Source: CAYPNP01 sp964412195 (lineage in GTDB: Bacteria; Acidobacteriota; JAAYUB01). From it: a DNA stretch of 38,755 bases. Position 1 is the first letter of the stretch. Each line of letters starts with the position of its first letter. The position numbers and the translations under genes are program-made. The stretch is taken from NCBI GenBank assembly GCA_964412195.1, contig CAYPNP010000033.1, forward strand, positions 1 to 38,755, given 5' to 3'. Below, piece after piece: positions 16,501 through 24,690 of this stretch. The notes beneath the pieces were generated by a model, which saw nothing but the letters and a program-made list of their open reading frames with translations, ran no database searches and had not been told where the DNA came from.

Positions 16501-18048
16501 TCACTCCACGTCGTGGCCGCGGCCCAAACCAGCCCGGAAACGGCCGGAACCCCGTTTGAAAATGTTTATTAAACACTTGTGAGTGGTACCGGCCGGCCCC
16601 GGATCTTGCGCCCGTCCTGGGCCGTTTAAAACGGTTTTGACGAATTTGGAAATCCGGCTTTCGGCGGGGGCGGTTTCCGCGGCCGCGGCGGCCAGCTCGC
16701 GCAGCGCCTTCCGCAGCCCCTCCATTGCCTGCTCCACCGGCTCGTCCGCCGGGCGGAGGTACTCATCCGGCAGCGGGTCCAGGTCGGGGAACCGCCGGCC
16801 ACGCACTTCGTTGGGCAGCAGCACCCCACCCATCAGGTAGGTATTGTCGATGTCGGCGTTGACCTTCTGATCCTCGATGGAGAATTCCTTAAACCGGAAG
16901 GACCAGCCGCAGTCCGGCCAGCCGGCCGCGATGATCGCGTCCATGACGTTCTGCCATCGCTCCTGGCCTGTCCGGACGATGGCATCCCGGTACTGCTTGA
17001 GCTGCTCGCTGCCGACATTGCCCCCCAGGGCGCCGGTCTCGACGATGCCCACCAGCATCGGCGGCACACCGTGGGCTTGCAGGATCTCATCCCGCGCGTC
17101 GGTGCGCAGGAACCGGAACTGGGAATCCTTGGTATCGGTGTCGAGGCGGTGGAAAGTGATCTTGCCGCCGGTGGGCGCCTCCAGCACCAGGGTCTTGTGC
17201 GGCTGGCCTTTGACCTTGGCGGTGAAGTGCTCCCGGATCACCGACTCGGTGTCGCCCTCGAACTCCCCTTCCAGGAGCACCGCCCAGCGGCCCATCGCGA
17301 AGTTGGCGAAGAAGGCCGAGTTGTACTCGAGCTCGAGCTGCATCAGCACCAGCCGGCCAAACGCCGGCATGATGCACGGCAGGCCATAGTAGGGGCTGGT
17401 CGAATCGTAGTCGGCCAGGTGGACCATCTCATTTTGGAGCAGCGCCGGGTTGCCAGGCACCGCCCGTTTTTCCGGCTCGCCGAAGGGCTTGAGCCAGGCC
17501 GTCTTGTTCTGCACCTTCTGGACATACCCCTGATCGTCCAGCCGGATGAACATGGTCGGCGACGGGTAGTGTTCCAGTTTCGAAGGCTTGCCGGTGACGT
17601 TACGGCGGACTTCCAGATAGCCATTGCCCAGCCCCTGGTAGTCCTTCTCGCAGTTGCCCATGATCTGCGCCAGGCTCATCTTGGCGTGGGGCCGGGTGAG
17701 GAACTCCCGGATCTCCGCCTCTGCCTTGGCGTTGCCCTCGCGGTCGGTTTGCGCCGGCACCAGATCCCAGCCCATGCCGGTGATGTGGTGCGCCTTCACG
17801 CTGCAGGCCCGCCGGTGATAGGTGTTGATCCCCATCGCGTAGGCATAGATGGCCTGGTCGAACGGGTGGGCGGCGCATTTGACGCCGCCGATGGACGTCT
17901 CGGCGGTGATCCCGATCTTGTCGGTGCCCCGCTCGGCCAGGGCCTTGAGCAGCGGCGTCGAGACGCTCACCACCATTTGCCCCGCGCCGCCCAGGTCGTT
18001 GAGCAGGTAAGTGCGGATTTCTGGTCGCTTCTTTGTGCGGGGACTCAT
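16501..18048 (-). CDS. Portal protein (PBSX/gpQ-type)
   Basis: 515 aa from ATG 18048, overlapping the terminase stop as ATGA. It forms the dodecameric ring through which DNA is packaged. Diagnostic segments are HHITGMGWDLVPAQ, NEMVHLADYDSTSPYYGLPCIMPAFGRLVLMQLELEYNSAFF and GVPPMLVGIVETGALGG near the C-terminal third, all as in the phage portal family of P2/PBSX phages. It follows the terminase directly, the usual order. Confidence 0.92.
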   Translation of the reverse strand: MSPRTKKRPEIRTYLLNDLGGAGQMVVSVSTPLLKALAERGTDKIGITAETSIGGVKCAAHPFDQAIYAYAMGINTYHRRACSVKAHHITGMGWDLVPAQTDREGNAKAEAEIREFLTRPHAKMSLAQIMGNCEKDYQGLGNGYLEVRRNVTGKPSKLEHYPSPTMFIRLDDQGYVQKVQNKTAWLKPFGEPEKRAVPGNPALLQNEMVHLADYDSTSPYYGLPCIMPAFGRLVLMQLELEYNSAFFANFAMGRWAVLLEGEFEGDTESVIREHFTAKVKGQPHKTLVLEAPTGGKITFHRLDTDTKDSQFRFLRTDARDEILQAHGVPPMLVGIVETGALGGNVGSEQLKQYRDAIVRTGQERWQNVMDAIIAAGWPDCGWSFRFKEFSIEDQKVNADIDNTYLMGGVLLPNEVRGRRFPDLDPLPDEYLRPADEPVEQAMEGLRKALRELAAAAAETAPAESRISKFVKTVLNGPGRAQDPGPAGTTHKCLINIFKRGSGRFRAGLGRGHDVE

Positions 18049-19727
18049 ACGCTGAACGCCCTCCCGGATCGCCGGCCGCGGCCCGCCGGCGCGGCCAAGC
18101 CGGCCGCGATCACGGCGCTGTTCATGGCCATGCCGTAGTGGTTGGCCACCTGGGTCCGATAGCTGTGATGGATGTTGCCGCGGGCGTCCACCCGTTTTTC
18201 CTTCTGCAGGTTCTTGAGGTGGATCTCCACCTGGGTCAGGGTCTCGATGTGCCGGCCGGTCTTGGCCGGCAGCAGCATCCGGACGGCGCCCTCGTCGGCC
18301 CACAGGTCGGTGAAGTCATCCAGGCTCTCGTCCCGGTGGGCCACCACCCGCTGGAATTTCACCGCCTGACCGTGCTCGTCCTGCTTTGTCACCAGCTCGG
18401 TTTCGTATTTCGGGCCGAAGTCCTGCAGCCATACCTTTTTCGGGAACTCATAGGCGACCCGCCGCGCGGAGTTGCGCAGCGGCTTGCTGTCACAGACTAA
18501 GCCGGACACGTTGAGAGTCCGCATCAGGTAGCTGATCCGATCCTCCATGTGGTCGGAGTCGATCTCCTCGAACCAGATCCAGCGGTACTGCCGCTCGCCC
18601 AGGACCTCGGCCGCGGCAAAGTGCACGTTGTCGCCCGTGTCGACGCCGGCCACCACCGGCCGGTCGTATGCGCGCAGCGCCATCTCGAACTCTCCCCGGG
18701 CGCGGTTCAGTACCTGGTCGGTGATGGGCTGCATGGCGCCGGCATCGGGGCGGGCCAGGACCGAGCAACGGAACTTGGCCATCTTGCTGGGCTTCTTCAG
18801 CGCATCGACCCAGTAGTCCATGATGTATTCCAGGCCCACCGCCCGGACGATCAGCGCCGGGATCCGGTAGCCGATGAGGCGGTCCGGGATCCGGGACGGA
18901 TACTCGGCCACCCACCGGCCGCCGGCCACCACGTCGAGGATCCCACCGCAGATCGGGCAGGCGCGCTGCCAGGCGCCACCGATCCGGCGGACAATCTCAA
19001 CGTGCTCGAACAGCTCCTCCAGGACCAGGTCGTCCTTGCCGCAGTGGCCGCACCGGATCCGCCACTTGTACTGGCAGGATTCCTGGTACATGGCGTCGAT
19101 GCCCAGGCCCGGGTTCATGCCCACCGAGAAGTTCATGCGGAAACGCAGCGCCGAGTGGGCGAAGCGGTCCCGGGACCACTCGAGGTTTTCCTCCGGCAGG
19201 ATGTCCACCTCGTCGTATAGGCCCACGTCCAGCGGGATGGAGATGGCGTTGCGGATGGTGTTGAGCCCCAGCCCATACCAGAAGGCCTTGCCGAATTCGC
19301 GCAGCATGGTTGCCTGGGTGCCCTTGTAGTCACCCTGCTTTTCCATCCGCCGGATGAAGTCTGACTTGAGGACCAGGGGCCGGAATTTGGTCTTGTCGAA
19401 CCGCTCGGCGAACACGTCGGTGGGCAGGAAGTAGCCGACGTTGAACTGCTGCTCCACCGCGCCAAACAAGCTCACGCCGATGGCCAGGGTGGAGGCGCCG
19501 ATCTGGGCGCCCTTGAGCAGGGACAGGTTCATTCCCGGCTCCCGGCGGGCGAAGATCCCGTCGATCTCCGCGGCGATCTGCTGGAACGGCTCGTGGTCCC
19601 GGAACGAGTACGGCCCCTTGTCCGTGGGAACATGGGTCTCCAGGAAGGCGGGCAGCGACAGGCCGCGCCCGACTCCGGACGCCGCCTTCATCCGCTCTTC
19701 GTACTCGTTCCGGCCCCGCTTCTTCAC
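18045..19727 (-). CDS. Large terminase subunit (GpA-like ATPase/nuclease)
   Basis: 560 aa from GTG 19727, which overlaps the small-terminase stop as GTGA; an in-frame extension upstream lies inside that gene. It pumps DNA into the prohead. Visible are a GpA-type Walker A (KGAQIGAST, 72-80), Walker B (YDEVD, 171-175), a zinc finger (C226, C229, C257, C260) and the nuclease start VAGVDTGDN (D363). The lambda gpA-like type is unlike the terminase of Mu itself, showing that the packaging module is mosaic. Confidence 0.92.
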   Translation of the reverse strand: MKKRGRNEYEERMKAASGVGRGLSLPAFLETHVPTDKGPYSFRDHEPFQQIAAEIDGIFARREPGMNLSLLKGAQIGASTLAIGVSLFGAVEQQFNVGYFLPTDVFAERFDKTKFRPLVLKSDFIRRMEKQGDYKGTQATMLREFGKAFWYGLGLNTIRNAISIPLDVGLYDEVDILPEENLEWSRDRFAHSALRFRMNFSVGMNPGLGIDAMYQESCQYKWRIRCGHCGKDDLVLEELFEHVEIVRRIGGAWQRACPICGGILDVVAGGRWVAEYPSRIPDRLIGYRIPALIVRAVGLEYIMDYWVDALKKPSKMAKFRCSVLARPDAGAMQPITDQVLNRARGEFEMALRAYDRPVVAGVDTGDNVHFAAAEVLGERQYRWIWFEEIDSDHMEDRISYLMRTLNVSGLVCDSKPLRNSARRVAYEFPKKVWLQDFGPKYETELVTKQDEHGQAVKFQRVVAHRDESLDDFTDLWADEGAVRMLLPAKTGRHIETLTQVEIHLKNLQKEKRVDARGNIHHSYRTQVANHYGMAMNSAVIAAGLAAPAGRGRRSGRAFSV

Positions 19728-20173
19728 TGTGCACCCTTGCCAAACGTCTCCATGAATTTCCGACTCAGCATCGCCGTGTGGCGGCGCAGCACCACCGCGC
19801 CCTCGGGATCCACCGCGCTGATTTCCGCGCAGACCAGGTCCCACACGTCCACGGCGAAGGCCAGCTCGTCCATGCCCTCGACCTTGATCAGGCCGGTGTA
19901 GCTCTTCATCACCTTGCCCAGGCCATCGAGCGTGGCCGGCGAGGCAGATTCCGTTAAAGCCCTGTCGGCAATCTGCTCGGCCAGCAGGCGGAGCTTCTCG
20001 CTCATGCTCATCTTGGCCCGGCGTCGTTCCATCCACTGCCCCTGGACGGAGCGCTTCTTGAGGGCCGAGAGGCTGATCCCGGTGGCGGCCTCGATCTGCT
20101 CCAGGGTGAGGCCCTTCTCGATCGCCAGGACTTCGGCCTTCTGCCACAAGATGGCCGGCAAGCGCTCCGCCAT
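19724..20173 (-). CDS. Small terminase subunit-like DNA-binding protein
   Basis: 149 aa from ATG 20173, with GAGGTG six bases upstream; GTG 20179 is also in frame. The N-terminus holds a helix-turn-helix (GLTLEQIEAATGISLSALKKRSVQGQWMERR), followed by a helical oligomerisation-like region. Position right before the large terminase and the HTH support a packaging-site recognition role. Transposable phages package headful from a left-end pac site, so this protein may recognise the left end. Confidence 0.75.
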   Translation of the reverse strand: MAERLPAILWQKAEVLAIEKGLTLEQIEAATGISLSALKKRSVQGQWMERRRAKMSMSEKLRLLAEQIADRALTESASPATLDGLGKVMKSYTGLIKVEGMDELAFAVDVWDLVCAEISAVDPEGAVVLRRHTAMLSRKFMETFGKGAQ

Positions 20174-20175
20174 CG

Positions 20176-20505
20176 TCACACCTCGATCCCGGGCTCGTCG
20201 GCGATGTTGCCCTCGAGCAGATCGGTGCCCTTGGGCGTAAGCGAAACCATCACCCGGTCCATCGATTCCGTGTCCAACCGTTCCGCTTTCAGGGCGATAT
20301 AGCCCTTCTCCTCGAGGTAGCTCAGGAAGACGAGTAGCTCCGTATCGGTGATGCTGTAATTCCGGATGTCCATCCAGTCCCAGAGCATATCGGCGCTGAG
20401 ATCCGCGGGAAGATTTTTCTGCAGCAACTTCAGGATCTGGCCGCGGATGAACTTGGGGCGGATGTTTTTCTCCTGACGGTCGGTCCGGCGCATTCTCATG
20501 CTCAT
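20176..20505 (-). CDS. Winged-helix-like protein upstream of terminase
   Basis: 109 aa from ATG 20505, with GCGAGGAACC upstream and ATGA overlap with the previous gene. A basic start (RMRRTDRQEKN) precedes helices and VFLSYLEEKGYIALKAERL...RVMVSLTPKGTDLLEG, a wing-like hairpin followed by the TPKGxxLLEG pattern common in winged-helix proteins. Small proteins of this kind sit before terminase in many Mu-like phages; the exact role is unknown. Confidence 0.75.
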   Translation of the reverse strand: MSMRMRRTDRQEKNIRPKFIRGQILKLLQKNLPADLSADMLWDWMDIRNYSITDTELLVFLSYLEEKGYIALKAERLDTESMDRVMVSLTPKGTDLLEGNIADEPGIEV

Positions 20506-20954
20506 GGTTCCTCGCTGTTGTCCGGGCAAGCTCGCTGCCCGAGGGTTTGGCATGGCAGGCCGCTGATAGCCTCGCTCTGGCTGCGAGCCAGAACCATCAG
20601 CGTCTTGTGTTCCTTTCTGTTGCTCTCCATCTGCTGGTTGTTCTGCTCGATCAGTTGTTGGACCATCTCGCCCGTCTTCACGTACGCGGCCATCCCGGAT
20701 TGAAATGCCTTCGTCATCTCTGAAATGGAGGTGGTCGCCAAACTTAATCCGGCCCCGATCTCAACGACCTTCATCGTCGCCTGCGCCATTTGCATGGTGG
20801 CCTCCGCCTGTTTGCCTTGGGCCTCCAACTGTTTCCCAAAGTGGGCAATGACCGCCGGGAAGAGCTTGACAATTAGCAGATACAAGCCCACCAGAATCAG
20901 CGCCGAGATTGGGAGTTGGGCAATCTGGACAATGGTTCCGACCGTGTCGCTCAT
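20502..20954 (-). CDS. Membrane-anchored coiled-coil protein (possible lysis or entry-exclusion factor)
   Basis: 150 aa from ATG 20954, chosen for GGAGAG five bases upstream. One strong membrane segment (residues ~10-34, ISALILVGLYLLIVKLFPAVIA) is followed by long helices rich in Gln, Met and Ala. The layout fits a single-pass membrane protein with a coiled coil. It may be a holin-like or spanin-like lysis protein, but no family is recognised. Confidence 0.7.
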   Translation of the reverse strand: MSDTVGTIVQIAQLPISALILVGLYLLIVKLFPAVIAHFGKQLEAQGKQAEATMQMAQATMKVVEIGAGLSLATTSISEMTKAFQSGMAAYVKTGEMVQQLIEQNNQQMESNRKEHKTLMVLARSQSEAISGLPCQTLGQRACPDNSEEP

Positions 20955-21011
20955 AGAACTCTCCATCCTTTCCGGACCGCCGGCGGCGCGCCGGCGGCGG
21001 CCTGGAAAAGA

Positions 21012-21041
21012 CACCGGGGCCGCTCGTCCTCGGCCCCGGTG
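21012..21041 (-). terminator. Intrinsic terminator inside the late arm, after the lysis genes
   Basis: A perfect 11-bp stem, CACCGGGGCCG (21012-21022) with CGGCCCCGGTG (21031-21041), has an 8-nt loop; on the minus strand it is followed by TCTTTTCC. It lies between the 58-aa gene and the terminase-side genes, so it could separate or attenuate lysis and packaging transcripts. Confidence 0.65.
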
Positions 21042-21079
21042 CATCCTTGCGGGAGGTATCGACTCACGTGCATTCAGTG

Positions 21080-21256
21080 CTACTTCTTGTTGGCGGCCCG
21101 CTTCCGGCGCGCCTCCTCGAGGGCCTGATCGGCGGTGCGCTCGATGAAGAGATCATCGACGTCGATTTCCTGCTGGCCATCGGCCAGGGCCGCCGCGACG
21201 CGCTCACTGATGATGGACACAGCCCGGAGGGCCAGCTCGATAGTGATCGGATTCAT
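21080..21256 (-). CDS. 58-aa small protein of the lysis cluster
   Basis: This short ORF starts at ATG 21256 with a strong AGGAGGTCGCCC site and overlaps the preceding stop by 4 nt (ATGA). It reads MNPITIELALRAVSIISERV, then an acidic middle (QQEIDVDDLFIERTADQALEEARRKR) and a lysine-rich end. It is helical and charged with no membrane span. The tight coupling and good site make it a real gene; its role is unknown. Confidence 0.75.
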   Translation of the reverse strand: MNPITIELALRAVSIISERVAAALADGQQEIDVDDLFIERTADQALEEARRKRAANKK

Positions 21257-21714
21257 GGGCGACCTCCTTTCTCCAACTCATCCTCGCGGACGGCCGCCGG
21301 CGCTCCGCCCGGCCCGCCGCCGCCCGAACTCTGCCAGGCGCTGATCGTCTCCGCGGTCCGCCGGATGATGTCCGTCAAATGGGCCAGGGCGGCAAACAGC
21401 GCCTCTTGCGCCGGCTTGTCCCGGACGCTTTCGTAGATTTTCAAAGCCTGAACGGCGTCATTGTGAAGGGTGCGGTACTTGGCGTCGATGCTCACCCACT
21501 GCGTCCATTGCTCGTCGGTGAGCCGGCCGGCCAGCCTCATCTCGGCCGCCTGATCCTGGAAGCCGAGCCACGATTCCTTGGCCGTCTTCAGGACCGTCTT
21601 GGAGTGGGTGACGACGCCGTCGTCCCCGTCACAGGCGAGCTGGACCAGCAGCGCCGGCGCCAGGCACAGCGCCAGCAGGAGGACCAGCCACGCGTTCCAG
21701 CGTCTCTTGCTCAT
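21253..21714 (-). CDS. Exported or membrane-anchored helical protein (lysis cluster)
   Basis: 153 aa. A basic start and hydrophobic segment (RRWNAWLVLLLALCLAPALLVQLAC) make an N-terminal anchor; the cysteine at 28 could be lipidated, but QLAC is not a standard lipobox. The rest is helical and periplasm-type, ending in a Gly-rich linker. A small exported helical protein next to an endolysin could be a spanin component. The evidence is layout only. Confidence 0.7.
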   Translation of the reverse strand: MSKRRWNAWLVLLLALCLAPALLVQLACDGDDGVVTHSKTVLKTAKESWLGFQDQAAEMRLAGRLTDEQWTQWVSIDAKYRTLHNDAVQALKIYESVRDKPAQEALFAALAHLTDIIRRTAETISAWQSSGGGGPGGAPAAVREDELEKGGRP

Positions 21715-21748
21715 AGAAGCCTCCTGTGATTTCAGAACGCCGCGGTGC

Positions 21749-22450
21749 CTACCGCGGCACAGCGTTGACCAGGTAATTGCCGGCCAGGATGTTGACGCCG
21801 GCCATGCCAGTGACCAACAGAGGCCGGTCCGAGTACACCGTCACGTAGCCGGCAAACAAGGCCGTCCAGTCGGCCAGGAAAAATGAGGTTCCGGCTCCGC
21901 CAGAAATGTCGACCGTGTTGCTGACGATCACACTCCCGGTGGCCAAGTCGTACAGGTGAATGCTGACCAGGGCCGTGGCTTTGCCCGGATTGATCACCTG
22001 TACGGCCGACTGCAGCCCGTACCCGACGCTCATCGCCGGCAGGTTGTACACGTAGTTTCCGGCCTCGACGTCGACGATGAAGTCGTCGGTGCGCGCAACC
22101 ACCGCTCCCTCAGAATCGAGAACGTGGACGACCGTGTGCCACGGGCCGGGACTGAAGTCCGGCTTGGGTACGGTGAAGAAGCGATTCTCCGGATCCAGGG
22201 GGATGAACAGCGGCGGGATAGTCACCGCCGGATCGTCGGGATTCAGGGCGCCGCGCCCCTGGTAGAGGGCCCACCACTGGGCGGATGGCCACGGGTAAAA
22301 GTCATCCGGGCTCACCTGGTAGCGCATCCCGTTCCACTCGTCGCCCGCCACCGCCGTCGCCTCCACCGAGAAAACGACGGGCCCCTGCGCCAGGCAGAAG
22401 CCCGCCCATACCAGAAGGAGGGTCACGAACAACAGAGCTCTCAGTTTCAT
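21749..22450 (-). CDS. Secreted beta-rich protein (unknown)
   Basis: 233 aa from ATG 22450, with GAGGTAATCATC upstream; a longer in-frame start overlaps the endolysin and lacks a site. A signal peptide is clear (KLRALLFVTLLLVWAGFCLAQG, cut after ~21). The mature part is beta-rich with YVYNLPAMSVGYGLQSAVQVINPG and a STVDI/GYVTVYSDRPLLV pattern. This style of secreted repeat is more usual in host cell-surface proteins than in phages. It could be a structural add-on or an envelope-modifying protein. Confidence 0.7.
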   Translation of the reverse strand: MKLRALLFVTLLLVWAGFCLAQGPVVFSVEATAVAGDEWNGMRYQVSPDDFYPWPSAQWWALYQGRGALNPDDPAVTIPPLFIPLDPENRFFTVPKPDFSPGPWHTVVHVLDSEGAVVARTDDFIVDVEAGNYVYNLPAMSVGYGLQSAVQVINPGKATALVSIHLYDLATGSVIVSNTVDISGGAGTSFFLADWTALFAGYVTVYSDRPLLVTGMAGVNILAGNYLVNAVPR

Positions 22451-22455
22451 GATGA

Positions 22456-23028
22456 TTACCTCGATTGGTAGAATTTCAGCCGGCCGATCTGCCCGACGAA
22501 GCGATACTTCGCCGCCCACTTCGGCGGCTTGCCGGCACGATCCAGCGAGATGTCGTAGTAGTGGTCCGCCCCGGGCGCCGGATCCGGTGCCTCGACGCCA
22601 CGCAGCAAGGCGTCGGCCGCTTTGAGGCAGCGCACCCAGACGCTCGGATCGTCATGCTTGGTGGGCCGGCGCATCTTATCCCGGTTGGGATCGCCCTCGT
22701 TCAGGCAGGAATACTGCCACTTGGCCAGGATCGCCCCCTTGATGTCGCTGCCGTTCCAGCGGGCGCCGTCGGCGGCCCGCCGGAGCGCCGTCCGCCCCAC
22801 CGCGTAGCGGGCCTGGTCGCATTCGCCCCGGGCCTCGCCCCACAGCAGCATGGCCAGCAGCAGCAGCTCGGAGTGGTCCCCGAACGCGACGTGCGGATCC
22901 GGCAGCGGCCAGGGCGCCCCAGGGTCGAGCTGCTCCCGCTGCGGGTCCACCGCGAAATCGAAATCGCCCGCCCCGGCGCCGGAAGCGCCGGGGTGGGCAT
23001 CGATCGGAGAGGGGGACTGGCTTCGCAT
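22456..23028 (-). CDS. SleB-type cell wall hydrolase (endolysin)
   Basis: 190 aa from ATG 23028 (GAGG six bases upstream), the first late gene. The core LLLLAMLLWGEARGECDQARYAVGRTALRRA with the catalytic-type Glu in WGEARGE, and the later AKWQYSCLNEGDPN and ADHYYD, match the Hydrolase_2/SleB family of muramidase-like peptidoglycan hydrolases. There is no signal peptide, so release probably needs a holin. It would lyse the host wall. Confidence 0.85.
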   Translation of the reverse strand: MRSQSPSPIDAHPGASGAGAGDFDFAVDPQREQLDPGAPWPLPDPHVAFGDHSELLLLAMLLWGEARGECDQARYAVGRTALRRAADGARWNGSDIKGAILAKWQYSCLNEGDPNRDKMRRPTKHDDPSVWVRCLKAADALLRGVEAPDPAPGADHYYDISLDRAGKPPKWAAKYRFVGQIGRLKFYQSR

Positions 23029-23338
23029 CGTCGGCCTCAACGGGTTCTCTTCAGGGCCAACGTAGCAGAGAATTTCAGAGGGGGATGCTCGGCTTACGGC
23101 CTTTGCGGTGTTTGCTCGGATTTCTTTGTGGGGGGATGAGAAATCATACCGCTCGGCGGCGATTCATCGGTGGAGAAAATAGTGGAGGATCCCAATCCGG
23201 AATTCAGGCGGCGGGAGAAAAAGTACCGCCGTGCGGTACTTTTACAAAATCAAGAATTCAACAATACTCGGTATTTAGGAAATCCCGGTCAGAAGAAACT
23301 GGCGCGCGGCGGTAGTTTTTGAAGAAATCGGGGTGGAA
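23029..23338. other. Intergenic region holding the late promoter region and a bidirectional terminator
   Basis: 310 bp without a gene. It contains the perfect hairpin at 23219-23243 described separately. On the minus strand, TATGAT at 23148-23143 is a possible -10 for the late operon; no good -35 is seen, as expected if an activator is needed. No known Mor/C site can be recognised. Confidence 0.4.
23219..23243. terminator. Bidirectional intrinsic terminator between the lysogeny transcript and late arm
   Basis: AAAAGTACCGC (23219-23229), a 3-nt loop, and GCGGTACTTTT (23233-23243) form a perfect 11-bp stem with A and T runs on either side. It would stop repressor-region transcripts (minus strand) before the late genes, protecting the lysogen from late gene expression. 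Confidence 0.85.
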
Positions 23339-23995
23339 TCACTTCAACAAGTCATGCCCCTGTTTCGTTTCCAGGGAGCGTCCCAGCAGTTGCAGTCTTT
23401 CGACTTTTCCAGGGAATCCCTGTGTGTCGTGTACACCGGCCATCGTCTTCCCGACAAATCCGAGCGAACCTTGTGTGACCATTGCGAACACGATAGATCG
23501 TTCGGAAATGCCAGCCAGATAATAAAACTGAGGAAACTGCGTGGTGTAGATTTTCCCTTGATTCTGTTCATATCGCCCAGGGAACCAGCCCACATCCAAT
23601 CCATCAAAGACGGGCTCAAAAGCCAGGGAATAATTATTTCCAATTGCGGCCGGGGGCAGCTTCTCTTTGAGATCGAGCTGAATCTCTTTCAATTTGTGAT
23701 CTGCGCCAAAGCCGAGCTTCACGGAGTCGAATCCCGGAATTTTCTTCCATTCCAAATATAATAACTTCATGCCCTTTTCGAATTTTCCTCTGAGAGCGAA
23801 GGCGTAGAACTTTGACTCCTTCTCTTTGTCAGGACTTCCAAGAGTCTGCTTCGCATCCTCAATCGTAGATTCATCCAGAACCAGCCCCCGCCAGCGATCG
23901 GGGTAAGGACGAGAAGGATCTTCACCGTTGATAATTGAAGCAAACAACAACATCAAGACGAGAATTCTGACTGTATGGACGAGCATGGGTTTCAT
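23339..23995 (-). CDS. Secreted protein co-transcribed with the repressor (candidate lysogenic-conversion gene)
   Basis: 218 aa with AAGGAGTTTTTCC before the ATG. A signal peptide is visible (LVHTVRILVLMLLFASIING, cut before ED). The mature part has tryptophan and tyrosine-rich strands (DRWRGLVLDESTIEDAKQTLGSP). The IEDAKQTLGSP segment resembles openings of small repeat lipoproteins of the SmpA/OmlA kind, but weakly. Only 12 bp separate it from the repressor on the same strand, so it is probably expressed in the lysogen. Its GC content is lower than the late genes, which suggests cargo. Confidence 0.75.
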   Translation of the reverse strand: MKPMLVHTVRILVLMLLFASIINGEDPSRPYPDRWRGLVLDESTIEDAKQTLGSPDKEKESKFYAFALRGKFEKGMKLLYLEWKKIPGFDSVKLGFGADHKLKEIQLDLKEKLPPAAIGNNYSLAFEPVFDGLDVGWFPGRYEQNQGKIYTTQFPQFYYLAGISERSIVFAMVTQGSLGFVGKTMAGVHDTQGFPGKVERLQLLGRSLETKQGHDLLK

Positions 23996-24007
23996 GGAAA
24001 AACTCCT

Positions 24008-24682
24008 TCATGGAACTTTTCTTGCTGCCCAGACAACGCGGCCAATGATGGCCAGCTCGGCCAGGGGCGCATCCCAATCCGGGTATGACCGGTTATCGCT
24101 CACGACGATTGCTCGATCCCCTGCCTTGCGCATCCTTTTGACGAATCCCTCGTCCTCATAGCGGAAGACGAATATCTTTTCGTTCTTGATCTGTGTCTGG
24201 GCCTGATCGATGAGTATCGTCCCCCCATCGGCGATGGTGGGTTCCATTGAATCTCCGGCAACCCTGACCAGCACCAGCTTGGAGCTGTGCAGTCCCTCGT
24301 GTGCCAACCAGTCCCTCCGGAACGCCAGGGTGGTAACCACGTTCTCCCGGGAGATCTCCGCCCCTCCGCCAGCGGCCACATCGAGTTCATATAAGGGAAG
24401 GGATAGGAACTCGGAAAGATCTGGCTCCAGACATCCCGCTTGAGTATCACGGACGGACAGGGAGACGATGCCGGTCTCCTCGATTCGGTCATCTGCTGAA
24501 AGAACCCAATTCAAATCTGCTCCATAGATACGCTTAAGAGAGGAGAGGATTTCTCCTCCAGGCATTTTTTTTCCCTGTTCAACTTCACTGACAAATCCCG
24601 CAGAAGTGTTCAGCGACTGAGCAAAAGCCTTTTGTGTCAGTCCAAGCCGAATCCGAATCTGTTTAATTCTTTCTCCGACCAT
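24008..24682 (-). CDS. Phage repressor, LexA/CI type (HTH + S24 peptidase)
   Basis: 224 aa from ATG 24682. The N-terminus is an XRE-type HTH (GLTQKAFAQSLNTSAGFVSEVEQGKK, 14-39). The C-terminal S24 domain has the catalytic serine in GDSMEPTI (S145), lysine in EGFVKRM (K182), and a candidate cut site Ala104-Gly105. The 41- and 37-residue spacings match self-cleaving repressors of the lambda CI/LexA class. It therefore likely keeps the lysogenic state, binds the dyads at 24691-24736, and is inactivated by RecA in DNA damage. Mu's own repressor is of a different type. Confidence 0.92.
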   Translation of the reverse strand: MVGERIKQIRIRLGLTQKAFAQSLNTSAGFVSEVEQGKKMPGGEILSSLKRIYGADLNWVLSADDRIEETGIVSLSVRDTQAGCLEPDLSEFLSLPLYELDVAAGGGAEISRENVVTTLAFRRDWLAHEGLHSSKLVLVRVAGDSMEPTIADGGTILIDQAQTQIKNEKIFVFRYEDEGFVKRMRKAGDRAIVVSDNRSYPDWDAPLAELAIIGRVVWAARKVP

Positions 24683-24690
24683 AGTTGCTA

